DNA from: an uncultured Campylobacter sp.
GTDB lineage: Bacteria; Campylobacterota; Campylobacteria; Campylobacterales; Campylobacteraceae
Reading direction: 5' to 3'
DNA: 39,632 nt
Assembly: GCA_937990735.1 (NCBI GenBank)
Contig: CALKQT010000038.1
Span: 1-39,632 of the forward strand
Shown piece after piece: positions 7,798 to 15,148 of the stretch; position 1 is the first letter of the stretch; each line of letters starts with the position of its first letter. A model generated the notes under the pieces. It was not told the origin of the DNA and made no database searches. It saw only the letters and a program-made list of their open reading frames with translations. Position numbers and translations under genes: made by a program.

Positions 7798-8891
7798 AAA
7801 AAGCCCTAATTTTACTCAACATGGGCGGTCCGAACAATCTGAGCGAGGTTGAAGTTTTTTTAAAAAATATGTTTAACGACCCTTTTATTTTGGGCGTTAA
7901 GAGCGATTTTTGGCGCAGCGTTTTAGCCGCACTCATAGTAAGAAGCAGAGCGGCGGCGGCGCGTAGCAACTACGAAAAACTGGGCGGACGCTCGCCGATA
8001 TGCTCCATCACCGCAGCTCTTTGCGGGCGGGTAAATGAACTAGCGCAAGCCGAATTAGGCGCGGGGTTAAAATTTGAAAATGCGGCGGATGCAAGCGCCG
8101 CGAATGAGCCGCCGCAAGACATTTTATTGCAGAGCAAGCTGACGCAAGACGTCCTGACGCAGGGCGAGCCGCTGCAAAACAAGGCGCCGCAGGATGAAAA
8201 ACCGATAGATGAGCTAATTTGCGATTATGCGATGAATTACACGCCGCCATTTGCGGAGGATGTGTTTAAAAAATATGCGGATTTTGACGAGATAATTTTG
8301 ATGCCTTTGTATCCGCACTTCTCAAAAACTACGGTGCAATCGAGCCTGTGCTCTGCCGAGGCGGCACTTAAACAGCTCGGTATAAAAAATTATAAGATAG
8401 TTGATATTTTCTACGACATCGCCGCTTATAACGAAATTTTACTAAATTTAATCGCAAGCTGCATTGCAAAATTTAGCGCAGATGAAATTTCGCAAATTTC
8501 GCTCATATTTTCCGCACATTCTCTGCCGGTAAAAATGATCGCCGCGGGCGATCCTTACGAGGCGCAGGTAGAAGCACACGTGGAAATTTTAAAAGATCTG
8601 CTGGCTGCGCGCGGGATTAAATTTAAAGAGATCATTTTGGCGTATCAATCGCGCCTTGGCCCCGTGAAGTGGCTAGAGCCCAATATCGCGGACGTATTGC
8701 GGGATCTGCAGAGCAAAAAAGCGCTCATATTTCCGATCGCGTTTTGCGTGGATAACTCCGAGACCGATTTTGAGCTGGATATTTTTTATCGAGCTAGTGC
8801 GCGCGAGCTGGGTTATGAATACTACGAAGTGTGCAAATGCCCAAACTCCCGCGAGGATTTTGCAAAATTTATACTCGCGCAGGCGCTGTAA
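7794..8891 (+). CDS. hemH: Ferrochelatase with pentapeptide-repeat insert
   Basis: Inserts Fe2+ into protoporphyrin IX, the last step of the protoporphyrin haem route. The N-terminus (KKALILLNMGGPNNLSEVE) and LGGRSPI are family hallmarks. Catalytic His242 sits in FSAHSLPVKMI, followed by GDPYEAQVE. YQSRLGPVKWLEP and the acidic CVDNSETDFELD (Glu323, Glu327) complete the site. At 365 residues it is longer than the roughly 310-320 typical of Campylobacter. The extra length lies at residues 93-137, including six tandem xxQxx pentapeptides, between LGGRSPI and the NYTPPF region. The core motifs are unaffected, so activity is expected. ATGA overlap couples it to the oxidoreductase upstream. Confidence 0.95.
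   Translation: MKKALILLNMGGPNNLSEVEVFLKNMFNDPFILGVKSDFWRSVLAALIVRSRAAAARSNYEKLGGRSPICSITAALCGRVNELAQAELGAGLKFENAADASAANEPPQDILLQSKLTQDVLTQGEPLQNKAPQDEKPIDELICDYAMNYTPPFAEDVFKKYADFDEIILMPLYPHFSKTTVQSSLCSAEAALKQLGIKNYKIVDIFYDIAAYNEILLNLIASCIAKFSADEISQISLIFSAHSLPVKMIAAGDPYEAQVEAHVEILKDLLAARGIKFKEIILAYQSRLGPVKWLEPNIADVLRDLQSKKALIFPIAFCVDNSETDFELDIFYRASARELGYEYYEVCKCPNSREDFAKFILAQAL
8109..8198 (+). repeat. Six-unit 15-base tandem repeat inside hemH
   Basis: Codons 106-135 of hemH read as six five-residue units with Gln always third: PPQDI, LLQSK, LTQDV, LTQGE, PLQNK, APQDE. The DNA units share a central CAG/CAA and flanking CTGACGCA or GCCGCA words. This looks like an in-frame minisatellite that has diverged. 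Confidence 0.8.
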
Positions 8892-8897
8892 ATTTAG

Positions 8898-8914
8898 AGA
8901 TTAAAATTTAATCT
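8898..8914. terminator. Short palindrome between convergent hemH and a minus-strand gene
   Basis: AGATTAAA and TTTAATCT flank one base, then TTT follows on the plus strand. It lies just after the hemH stop and overlaps the stop of the convergent gene at 8908. The stem is all A/T apart from two pairs, so termination is only possible, not certain. Confidence 0.35.
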
Positions 8915-9477
8915 TTTAGTTTGGATTTTTTATATTCTTTATGAAGCTTGAGGATTGAATACAACGCGGATAAAAAGAGCAATATACTAGTTAAGCTTAG
9001 CATTTTCCTTTGAAAATATAAATTATCCCAATCCTCTGCATTTGAGGTATGTATTTTTGTTCCATCGCAATATCCGTATTCATTTAAAAATCTTTCCGAC
9101 ATTTTAATTTTTACGCAAATTTGATCTATATAGTTTTTGTAAATTAAATCACAAAATTGCATACCGAATTGTTCATAATCCGTCTTGCTATTTCCGATAT
9201 GCAGATCAAAAATTTTACCGCTTCCTCGCACGGATATATTGCAGCCGGTTCCGCCACGATAGCTATCATATTTATGAAATTCGCTTATAGTTCCAACAAA
9301 AACAAAAGGATCTTCTATATTTTTTCTACTAGGTGCGCTTTGATATGCTATCAAAAGAAGTATCGGTGCGATAAATGAAACGCAAACAACGATTAGCGTT
9401 ATAAAAGTATGCTTCCGATCAAAGCCGAATTTAATCAAATCATACCAATAATCTACGTAGTAAAGCGGATTCTTCAT
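8908..9477 (-). CDS. Hypothetical two-TM protein with periplasmic middle domain
   Basis: A 189-residue protein with a membrane helix at about residues 25-45, a soluble middle portion (about 46-155) and a second helix near 160-177 ending in a Lys-rich tail. The topology suggests both ends in the cytoplasm and the middle in the periplasm. Four Cys (in GTGCNIS, QFCDLIY, QICVKI and YGYCDGT) in the middle domain could form disulfides. No strong RBS is visible before ATG 9477 and I recognise no family. It follows a truncated lipase-like gene, so it may be an immunity or accessory protein, but that rests on context only. Confidence 0.6.
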   Translation of the reverse strand: MKNPLYYVDYWYDLIKFGFDRKHTFITLIVVCVSFIAPILLLIAYQSAPSRKNIEDPFVFVGTISEFHKYDSYRGGTGCNISVRGSGKIFDLHIGNSKTDYEQFGMQFCDLIYKNYIDQICVKIKMSERFLNEYGYCDGTKIHTSNAEDWDNLYFQRKMLSLTSILLFLSALYSILKLHKEYKKSKLKD

Positions 9478-9534
9478 TGCATTCTTTTTGTTGTTTTTGG
9501 ATACCTCACATATTTTAGAAAAATTCCATCTTTT

Positions 9535-9900
9535 TTAGATAATCTCCGATAAGGCTTTAAATTTACATGTCCTTTTCACAAAGATATCTTTACAGATACT
9601 GCTTGCTATATCTACCTTGCCCTTAGTTCCACGGAAGGCTAGCATATAGTTACCGCTTCCTTGGAATTCGCCATTACCATTTATTTCTCCTCTTTCAAGC
9701 AAGAGCGCTTGCATATCCGTACCGTTGTTGTCAGCATAGTCGACGACTCGATATTTGGAATTTAGTTTATATGTTTTTTCTTTGTCTTCAAAGTCTGGTA
9801 TAATATCCCCGATATTGTATCCATCATGTCCGTCAAGTTTTTTATATGCTAACTGAGCTAATTTTCCCATTTCTGCAATAATTTGCTCTTCTGCTCTCAT
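9535..9900 (-). CDS. Truncated N-terminal fragment of a lipase (class 3 / DUF2974-like) protein
   Basis: I start at ATG 9900 with AAAGGAG seven bases upstream; a longer frame to 9963 would overlap the preceding gene. The 121-residue product begins with a helix containing KLAQLAYKKL, continues with YRVVDYADNNGTDMQALLLER and reaches YMLAFRGTKGKVD. The LAFRGT block is what class-3-lipase and Mbeg1-like phospholipases show ahead of the GxSxG nucleophile elbow. Here the frame stops about 28 residues after LAFRGT, so the Ser-Asp-His triad is missing. It is therefore probably a broken gene or an orphan N-terminal module. Its start lies one base after the stop of the upstream membrane-protein gene, as in effector/immunity pairs. 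Confidence 0.6.
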   Translation of the reverse strand: MRAEEQIIAEMGKLAQLAYKKLDGHDGYNIGDIIPDFEDKEKTYKLNSKYRVVDYADNNGTDMQALLLERGEINGNGEFQGSGNYMLAFRGTKGKVDIASSICKDIFVKRTCKFKALSEII

Positions 9901-9901
9901 C

Positions 9902-10723
9902 TTACTCTCCTTTAAAGTGATCTGCAAATCTTCTATCAAAATTAGGCAAAGCGTATCTTTCAATCAGATACATTTTAGGAAAAGTCCTTGATACTATTGC
10001 AATAATTTTTTCTTCACATATAAAATGACCGGTAAAAGTACCAGATGCGTCAATATCTAGCATTCTTTTTAATACAAAATACCTTCTTTGATAACTTGTT
10101 ACCTCATTCGTTCTGTTATTTATAACTTTCATATCGTCGGCGCGAAAAAATTTCGAAGCGATTTGATTTAAATTTACCTTATCGTCTAGGACGGTATAGT
10201 TCATCTTAGGCATCTTGTCTTTCGTAGTTATGATTTTATTCGAGTCGATTATTTTTATGATTCTAGCTCTGATATCATCATAGTGCGACGTCTTATCTCC
10301 TAGCTCTTGCTTTACCTCTTTTACTATCTTGTCGTATTCGTCTTGATTTTTTTCGTAATGATATATGGCAACGTTTCCATCAGGTAAATTTAAGGCTAAC
10401 GTCTTTAGATGGATGCCGTCAAGGTAGTTATTCATCATATTTTCTATATCTTGCTCGTTAAAGCCGTTAAAAACATTATCCTCAAAATAAATACTCTCCG
10501 GATACTCTACCGTTTCCTTTATAAAAGCCTTTGGAGCGGTAGTGCAGTAATATACCCCAAGTATGTTTGTGATGATGATGTCGTAAGTGGGGATCAGGAA
10601 TAATACGGCCGCTACGATGCCTCTGATCCAAATTTTCTTAGTGTATTTTATGGCGATAACCATAACTATGGTGCTAACTGCTAAGTAAGGAATAATGTAA
10701 ACGACCAGTATTATCATCCCCAT
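9902..10723 (-). CDS. Hypothetical membrane protein upstream of the lipase fragment
   Basis: A 273-residue protein with two N-terminal membrane helices (about residues 3-24 and 32-56) and a large soluble C-terminal part that is probably periplasmic. The soluble part is rich in Asp, Lys, Ile and Asn and has no motif I know. Its TAA stop lies one base before the lipase-fragment ATG, so the two are almost surely co-translated. Base use is AT-rich compared with hemH and the sugar dehydrogenase on either side. A reasonable guess is an immunity or partner protein for a lipase effector, but the sequence alone does not show it. Confidence 0.62.
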   Translation of the reverse strand: MGMIILVVYIIPYLAVSTIVMVIAIKYTKKIWIRGIVAAVLFLIPTYDIIITNILGVYYCTTAPKAFIKETVEYPESIYFEDNVFNGFNEQDIENMMNNYLDGIHLKTLALNLPDGNVAIYHYEKNQDEYDKIVKEVKQELGDKTSHYDDIRARIIKIIDSNKIITTKDKMPKMNYTVLDDKVNLNQIASKFFRADDMKVINNRTNEVTSYQRRYFVLKRMLDIDASGTFTGHFICEEKIIAIVSRTFPKMYLIERYALPNFDRRFADHFKGE

Positions 10724-10862
10724 AGCATCTCCCCTTTGACTGCCAAATAAAGCGAAGGGTAAAGTTGACGCCGCTTTTTTGCATATCGATCCTTTTAAAA
10801 TGCTTTAATATCTTAAAATTATTTTCTGCTTTTAAAATACCAATTTAAACCTCGGCTAAATT

Positions 10863-12098
10863 TCAGAGCTTTCCTTGCGCGCCTTTATAGACGTTTTTCA
10901 CGTCGTAAACCAGCGAGCCCCTGTAATCAAGCTCGAAAAATTGCTTATGCGCCACGGCGATTACGACGCAGTCAAATTTGCGCAAATCTGGCTTTTGCAG
11001 CAGATCGATGTCATAGTATCTCTTGGCGTCGGCGGCGCTCGCCCAAGGATCATAGACGCTTACTTCGCAGCCAAAATTTTTAAGCTCGTTTATCATATCC
11101 ACGACGCGCGTATTGCGGGTGTCGGGGCAGTTTTCTTTAAACGTCAGTCCCAAGATCAAGACCTTTGCGCCCTTTACCTTTTCGTCGTATTTTATCATCA
11201 TCTTAACGACCTCCGTAGCGACGTAACTTCCCATATTATCGTTGATACGGCGGCTTGAGAGGATGATTTCGGGGTGATAGCCCACCTCGGTCGCCTTCTG
11301 CGCCAGATAATACGGATCGATGCCGATACAGTGTCCGCCCACGAGCCCCGGACGGAAGCTTAAGAAATTCCACTTCGTAGCCGCCGCGTCGATGACGTCG
11401 TTGGTGTTGATACCGAGCTTGCCGAACAGGATCGCAAGCTCGTTGATAAAGCCGATATTGATGTCGCGCTGGGTGTTTTCGATCACCTTCGCGGCCTCTG
11501 CGACCTTGATGCTGCTAGCGCGAAAGGTGCCGTTTTGCAGGATACTAAGATAGACGCTATCTACGACGTCCAGAGCCTCCGGGGTGCTTGCCGAGACGAT
11601 CTTTTTGATCTTAGTGACGGTGTGAATTTTATCGCCCGGATTGATCCGCTCGGGCGAATATCCGCAGAAAAAATCGCGGTTAAATTTTAGTCCGCTTACG
11701 CGCTGCAACACCGGCACGCAGTCCTCCTCCGTAGCGCCCGGATAGACGGTGCTTTCATACACGACGATGTCGCCCTTTTTAAGCACGGCTCCGACGCTTT
11801 CGCTGGCCTTGATTAGCGGCGTAAGATCGGGGCGATTTAGCCTATCTACGGGCGTTGGCACGCACACGATATAAAAATTGCTCTGCCTCATATCATCTAA
11901 CTTTGCACTAAATTTAAGCCCGTTTTGAATCGCCGCAGCAAGCTCCTCGTCGCTAAGTTCCAGCGTGCGATCGCGCCCGCCGCGCAGCTCGTCTATGCGG
12001 TCCTGAGCTACGTCAAAGCCCACGACCTCGTGTTTCGCGGCAAACGCCGCCGCCAAAGGAAGCCCAACGTAGCCAAGCCCGATTATTGCTATTTTCAT
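10863..12098 (-). CDS. Nucleotide-sugar (UDP-hexose type) dehydrogenase
   Basis: An NAD-dependent four-electron dehydrogenase of the UDP-GlcNAc/UDP-ManNAc/UDP-Glc 6-dehydrogenase superfamily, making uronic acids for surface polysaccharide. KIAIIGLGYVGLPLAAAF begins the Rossmann fold; CVPTPVD, ESTVYPGATEE and GYSPERINPGD follow. The catalytic Cys is in LVGGHCIGIDPYYL (residue 257 of the trimmed protein). The C-terminal domain has GLTFKENCPDTRNTRV. I start at ATG 12098, because GAGGG lies about five bases before it; an upstream in-frame ATG adds seven residues. The features match the WbpA/TviB branch better than Ugd, but the exact sugar cannot be read from sequence. No other polysaccharide genes are adjacent. 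Confidence 0.9.
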   Translation of the reverse strand: MKIAIIGLGYVGLPLAAAFAAKHEVVGFDVAQDRIDELRGGRDRTLELSDEELAAAIQNGLKFSAKLDDMRQSNFYIVCVPTPVDRLNRPDLTPLIKASESVGAVLKKGDIVVYESTVYPGATEEDCVPVLQRVSGLKFNRDFFCGYSPERINPGDKIHTVTKIKKIVSASTPEALDVVDSVYLSILQNGTFRASSIKVAEAAKVIENTQRDINIGFINELAILFGKLGINTNDVIDAAATKWNFLSFRPGLVGGHCIGIDPYYLAQKATEVGYHPEIILSSRRINDNMGSYVATEVVKMMIKYDEKVKGAKVLILGLTFKENCPDTRNTRVVDMINELKNFGCEVSVYDPWASAADAKRYYDIDLLQKPDLRKFDCVVIAVAHKQFFELDYRGSLVYDVKNVYKGAQGKL

Positions 12099-12582
12099 TT
12101 TTCCCTCATTTGCTTTCATATTTTCCTCTTTTCTTTGCGTTAAATTTCATCGTTAAATTCCGCAGCCAAACCCGCTAAATTTCATGCTCGCATTGCGCGT
12201 CTTAAAACTTAACGCTGCAAGCTCGCTCGCCATTTTGCTTGCGTTACTTGCGCGGCGGCAAATTTAAAATTTTGCCTTGACGCGGAATTTTGCGCTACGG
12301 CAAAATCCCAAGCCACGATAAAATTCCAATGCCTTAGCTCAGCGAGCCGCGCCATGCAAAATTTCAAGCCGTGATAAAATTTTACTACCGCGCCAAAATC
12401 CCGCATCACGATAAAATTCCATCGCCGTGCCGTTAAAATTTTGCGCCGATAAATTCTATGCGCCAAAATTCCGCGCCATAAAATTTAAACGCCGTAAAAT
12501 TTCAAAAAGCCGCGCCAAATTCCGCGAATTTTCATCGTCGCAAGCTGCAAAATTTCAAAAAACCTCACGAAATTTAGCAAAT
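12099..12582. repeat. Non-coding, repeat-rich gap between ftsI and the sugar dehydrogenase
   Basis: No supported gene lies here. I count about 19 A/T cores of the form AAATT(T) or AAAATT, roughly one every 23 bases on average, embedded in GC-rich linkers such as GCCGCGCC. Recognisable near-copies include ACGATAAAATTCCA at about 12315 and 12409 and GTGATAAAATTT at about 12371. The 85- and 76-codon frames that cross the area have repetitive, biased compositions and no ribosome binding site. The same style recurs at 19928-20756. Confidence 0.6.
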
Positions 12583-14403
12583 TTAATCTTTAATTTCAAC
12601 CGCCTCATCCTTGATCTCGACCTTTTGCGTAGCGTTTGCGTCGGCTGCGGGCTTTAGATAGCCCTCCTCTATCAAAATTCCCACCGCCCGCTTAAAGATC
12701 GGCAGCGCATTTTGAGCGGCATAGTAGCTGCCCCTTTTAGGCTCGCGTACCAAAACACCGATCGTGTAGCTGGTGTCCGCGTCGTTGGCAAAGCCAAAAA
12801 ACGAGCTGTTATAGGCGCTCGAATAGCCGCCTCCCTTGGCGATGCGCGCAGTGCCCGTCTTGCCGCCGATTTGCAGCCCCGCTACCCGCCCCTTGCGCCC
12901 CGTGCCGCTCTCGACCGTCTTGATTAAAATTCCTTTGATTACGTCGGCGGTAATTTTAGAGATGACCTGGCGGGTTTCGCTTTCGTTGACGATGTAAGTT
13001 TTGCCGTTATTTTCTAAATTTTCGACTAGGCGCGGGCTAATCATGACGCCGCCGTTGTTAAAGACGGTGTAGGCATTGAGCATTTGAAGGAAAGTCATCT
13101 GCGCGCCGTAGCCGTAGCTGATCGTGGCTTTGTAAATTTTATTATTCAGGCTTTTGATACTTGGGATATTTCCGCTTTGCTCATACGGTAGATCAATGCC
13201 TGTTTTTTGCGACATACCAAAGTTCATAAGCCCGTCATAAATAGCCTGGCCCTCCAGCCGCTCTGAAATTTTAATCATTCCGATGTTTGAGCTGTGGATG
13301 ATGATCTCCTCGCCGCTCATCTGCTTAGCCGGGTGTGTGTCGCGGATCGTGCGAGTACCAAGCTTATAGCTGCCGTTATAGGTATTAATGATCTCGCCCG
13401 GTTTGACAGCTTTGGCGTCGTAGGCGATTGCGAAAATTATCGGCTTCATAATCGAGCCCACCTCGTAGGCGTATTCGCTCGCGGTAAAATTTAAATTCTT
13501 AAGATCGTTTTTTGTGATGTTTGAGGGATCATAGCGGGCATTGGTCGCGAGGGATAAAATTTTGCCCGTTTTGGAGTTCATAATGCCCACTACGATTTCG
13601 CGCGCGTCGTAATTATCAGCGCCCTCATCGCTTAGGCGCTCTATTTTTCTTTGCAGCGTTAGCGGCACGCTTAGGCGGACATTGTAGCCGTCGATCCTGC
13701 CCGTTTTTTTGCTGCTGCGCTCTAGAATGATATTGCCGCCGATATCGCGCGGACCCACGATAAACTCATCTCTAACCGGCGCTAGATAATACTCATAGTA
13801 CTTCTCGATCCCCTTAATTCCGCTAACCTTGGTGATGCCATCAACCTCTTTTTTATTGATATAGCCGATTAACGGAGTGAGCGAATCACCGACATTGTAG
13901 CTGCGCTTTTCGCCGCTTTCGCTCACGCTCATGCGGATAGGCGGATTTAGCCTGCCGTTTGAGCCCATGAAGCTAACGAATACCTTTTTTAAATTTAGCT
14001 TATATGCAAGCTCTTTTAGATGCACGGCGGTTTTGGCGTCGATCTTATACGACAGCACGGTCGTGCCGCCGGAGCCCTCGATCGCGCTTTTGACACGCTT
14101 TTCGCTATCACCCGTGTAGATGCAATAAAGCCGCACGAAAAGATCAAGCTTGTTTTTATCGATGCTGCGTGCGTCGACGCTAACTTTATAGAGTTTGACG
14201 GAATTTGCCGCGACATAATTATCTTTTGCGATTATCGCGCCGCGGATCGCGCTGTTGGTTTCGTTGACATCCAGGCGCGGTAACTTGCGCTCGGTGCTGC
14301 CCCAAAAATATAAAATCGCCAAAAATACAAAAAGCGCCGCCGGCACGAATATAAACATCACGATAATCATACCGACCGAGGAGCTTTTATCTCTTTGCCA
14401 CAT
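12583..14403 (-). CDS. ftsI: Class B penicillin-binding protein (FtsI/PBP3-type)
   Basis: A monofunctional transpeptidase for septal or elongation peptidoglycan, anchored by an N-terminal helix (about residues 10-33). The dimerisation domain runs to about residue 260. The transpeptidase domain has SIMK (Ser317, Lys320), SSN (371-373) and KTGTARIA (515-522). The segment YAYEVGSIMKP and the following THP...HSSNIGMIKIS favour FtsI over MrdA. Its 606 residues are normal. The C-terminus ends in a small VEIKDEAVEIKD duplication. It begins 61 bases after aat ends on the same strand, with only a weak AAAGAA ribosome site. The distinction from PBP2 is from motif style and is not certain. Confidence 0.85.
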   Translation of the reverse strand: MWQRDKSSSVGMIIVMFIFVPAALFVFLAILYFWGSTERKLPRLDVNETNSAIRGAIIAKDNYVAANSVKLYKVSVDARSIDKNKLDLFVRLYCIYTGDSEKRVKSAIEGSGGTTVLSYKIDAKTAVHLKELAYKLNLKKVFVSFMGSNGRLNPPIRMSVSESGEKRSYNVGDSLTPLIGYINKKEVDGITKVSGIKGIEKYYEYYLAPVRDEFIVGPRDIGGNIILERSSKKTGRIDGYNVRLSVPLTLQRKIERLSDEGADNYDAREIVVGIMNSKTGKILSLATNARYDPSNITKNDLKNLNFTASEYAYEVGSIMKPIIFAIAYDAKAVKPGEIINTYNGSYKLGTRTIRDTHPAKQMSGEEIIIHSSNIGMIKISERLEGQAIYDGLMNFGMSQKTGIDLPYEQSGNIPSIKSLNNKIYKATISYGYGAQMTFLQMLNAYTVFNNGGVMISPRLVENLENNGKTYIVNESETRQVISKITADVIKGILIKTVESGTGRKGRVAGLQIGGKTGTARIAKGGGYSSAYNSSFFGFANDADTSYTIGVLVREPKRGSYYAAQNALPIFKRAVGILIEEGYLKPAADANATQKVEIKDEAVEIKD

Positions 14404-14464
14404 CTTATTTCTTTAAAATTCTAAATTCCGCGTATTTTTACGCTACCGCATTTCAAACTTTGGC

Positions 14465-15148
14465 TCAATGCTGCGCTCCGTGCGGAACTTTAAGATCCGC
14501 AAAACGCTCAAAGCCGCTATCTTGCGCGCTAAGCTCAGCAAATAGAGCGAGGAATTCCGCTCGCGGCATCTCTTTAGCACCCATAAATTTCAGATGCTTG
14601 TTCATAATCTGGCAGTCGATTAGAAAGCCGAAATTTACAAGCACCTCACAAAGCCTAATCAACGCGACTTTCGAAGCGTTGCTCTTTAGGCTCAGCATAC
14701 TCTCGCCACAAAACACTCGCCCAAAAATTAGCCCGTATAGCCCACCCACAAGCTCGCCATCTTCGTATGTCTCGACGCTGTGAGCGTAACCGTCTGCTGC
14801 CAAACGCGAGTAAGCCTGCACGATCTGCTCGCTGATCCACGTGCCGTCGCTCTCTTTTTTTCGCACGTCTTTGCAGCGCTCGATGAAACCCTTAAAATTT
14901 GCATCAAATTTCACTTCATATCGCTTAAGATAGGGCTTGATAGACTTTTGCACACGCACTTCGCGCGGATCAAGCACTGCGCGCGGATCGGGCGACCACC
15001 ATAAAATCGGCTCATCCTCGTTAAACCACGGAAATATCCCTGCGCTATAAGCGCTAAGCAAACAATCCTCGCTCAGATCGCCGCCACTTGCAAGCGGCGC
15101 AAAATCTGGCGCATCCATAGGATCTGGAAAATCGTAAAACCGAGCCAT
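14465..15148 (-). CDS. aat: Leucyl/phenylalanyl-tRNA--protein transferase
   Basis: Attaches Leu or Phe to the N-terminus of proteins beginning with Lys or Arg, creating N-degrons for ClpS-ClpAP. Family signatures are GIFPWFNEDEPILWWSPDPR (37-56), YAHSVETYEDGELVGGLYG and GRVFCGESMLS. At 227 residues it is typical. ATG 15148 shares one base with the clpA stop (TAATG), so it is coupled to clpA. The neighbouring clpA and clpS genes complete the same pathway. The arrangement matches C. jejuni Cj1107-Cj1109 as I recall it. Confidence 0.95.
   Translation of the reverse strand: MARFYDFPDPMDAPDFAPLASGGDLSEDCLLSAYSAGIFPWFNEDEPILWWSPDPRAVLDPREVRVQKSIKPYLKRYEVKFDANFKGFIERCKDVRKKESDGTWISEQIVQAYSRLAADGYAHSVETYEDGELVGGLYGLIFGRVFCGESMLSLKSNASKVALIRLCEVLVNFGFLIDCQIMNKHLKFMGAKEMPRAEFLALFAELSAQDSGFERFADLKVPHGAQH

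Noticed and set aside
12209..12657. Frames of 76 and 85 codons on opposite strands in the ftsI-dehydrogenase gap
   Set aside because: Both repeat the same short words (NFIVAWDF-like, AKFRE-like) because the DNA is repetitive; no ribosome site or family.
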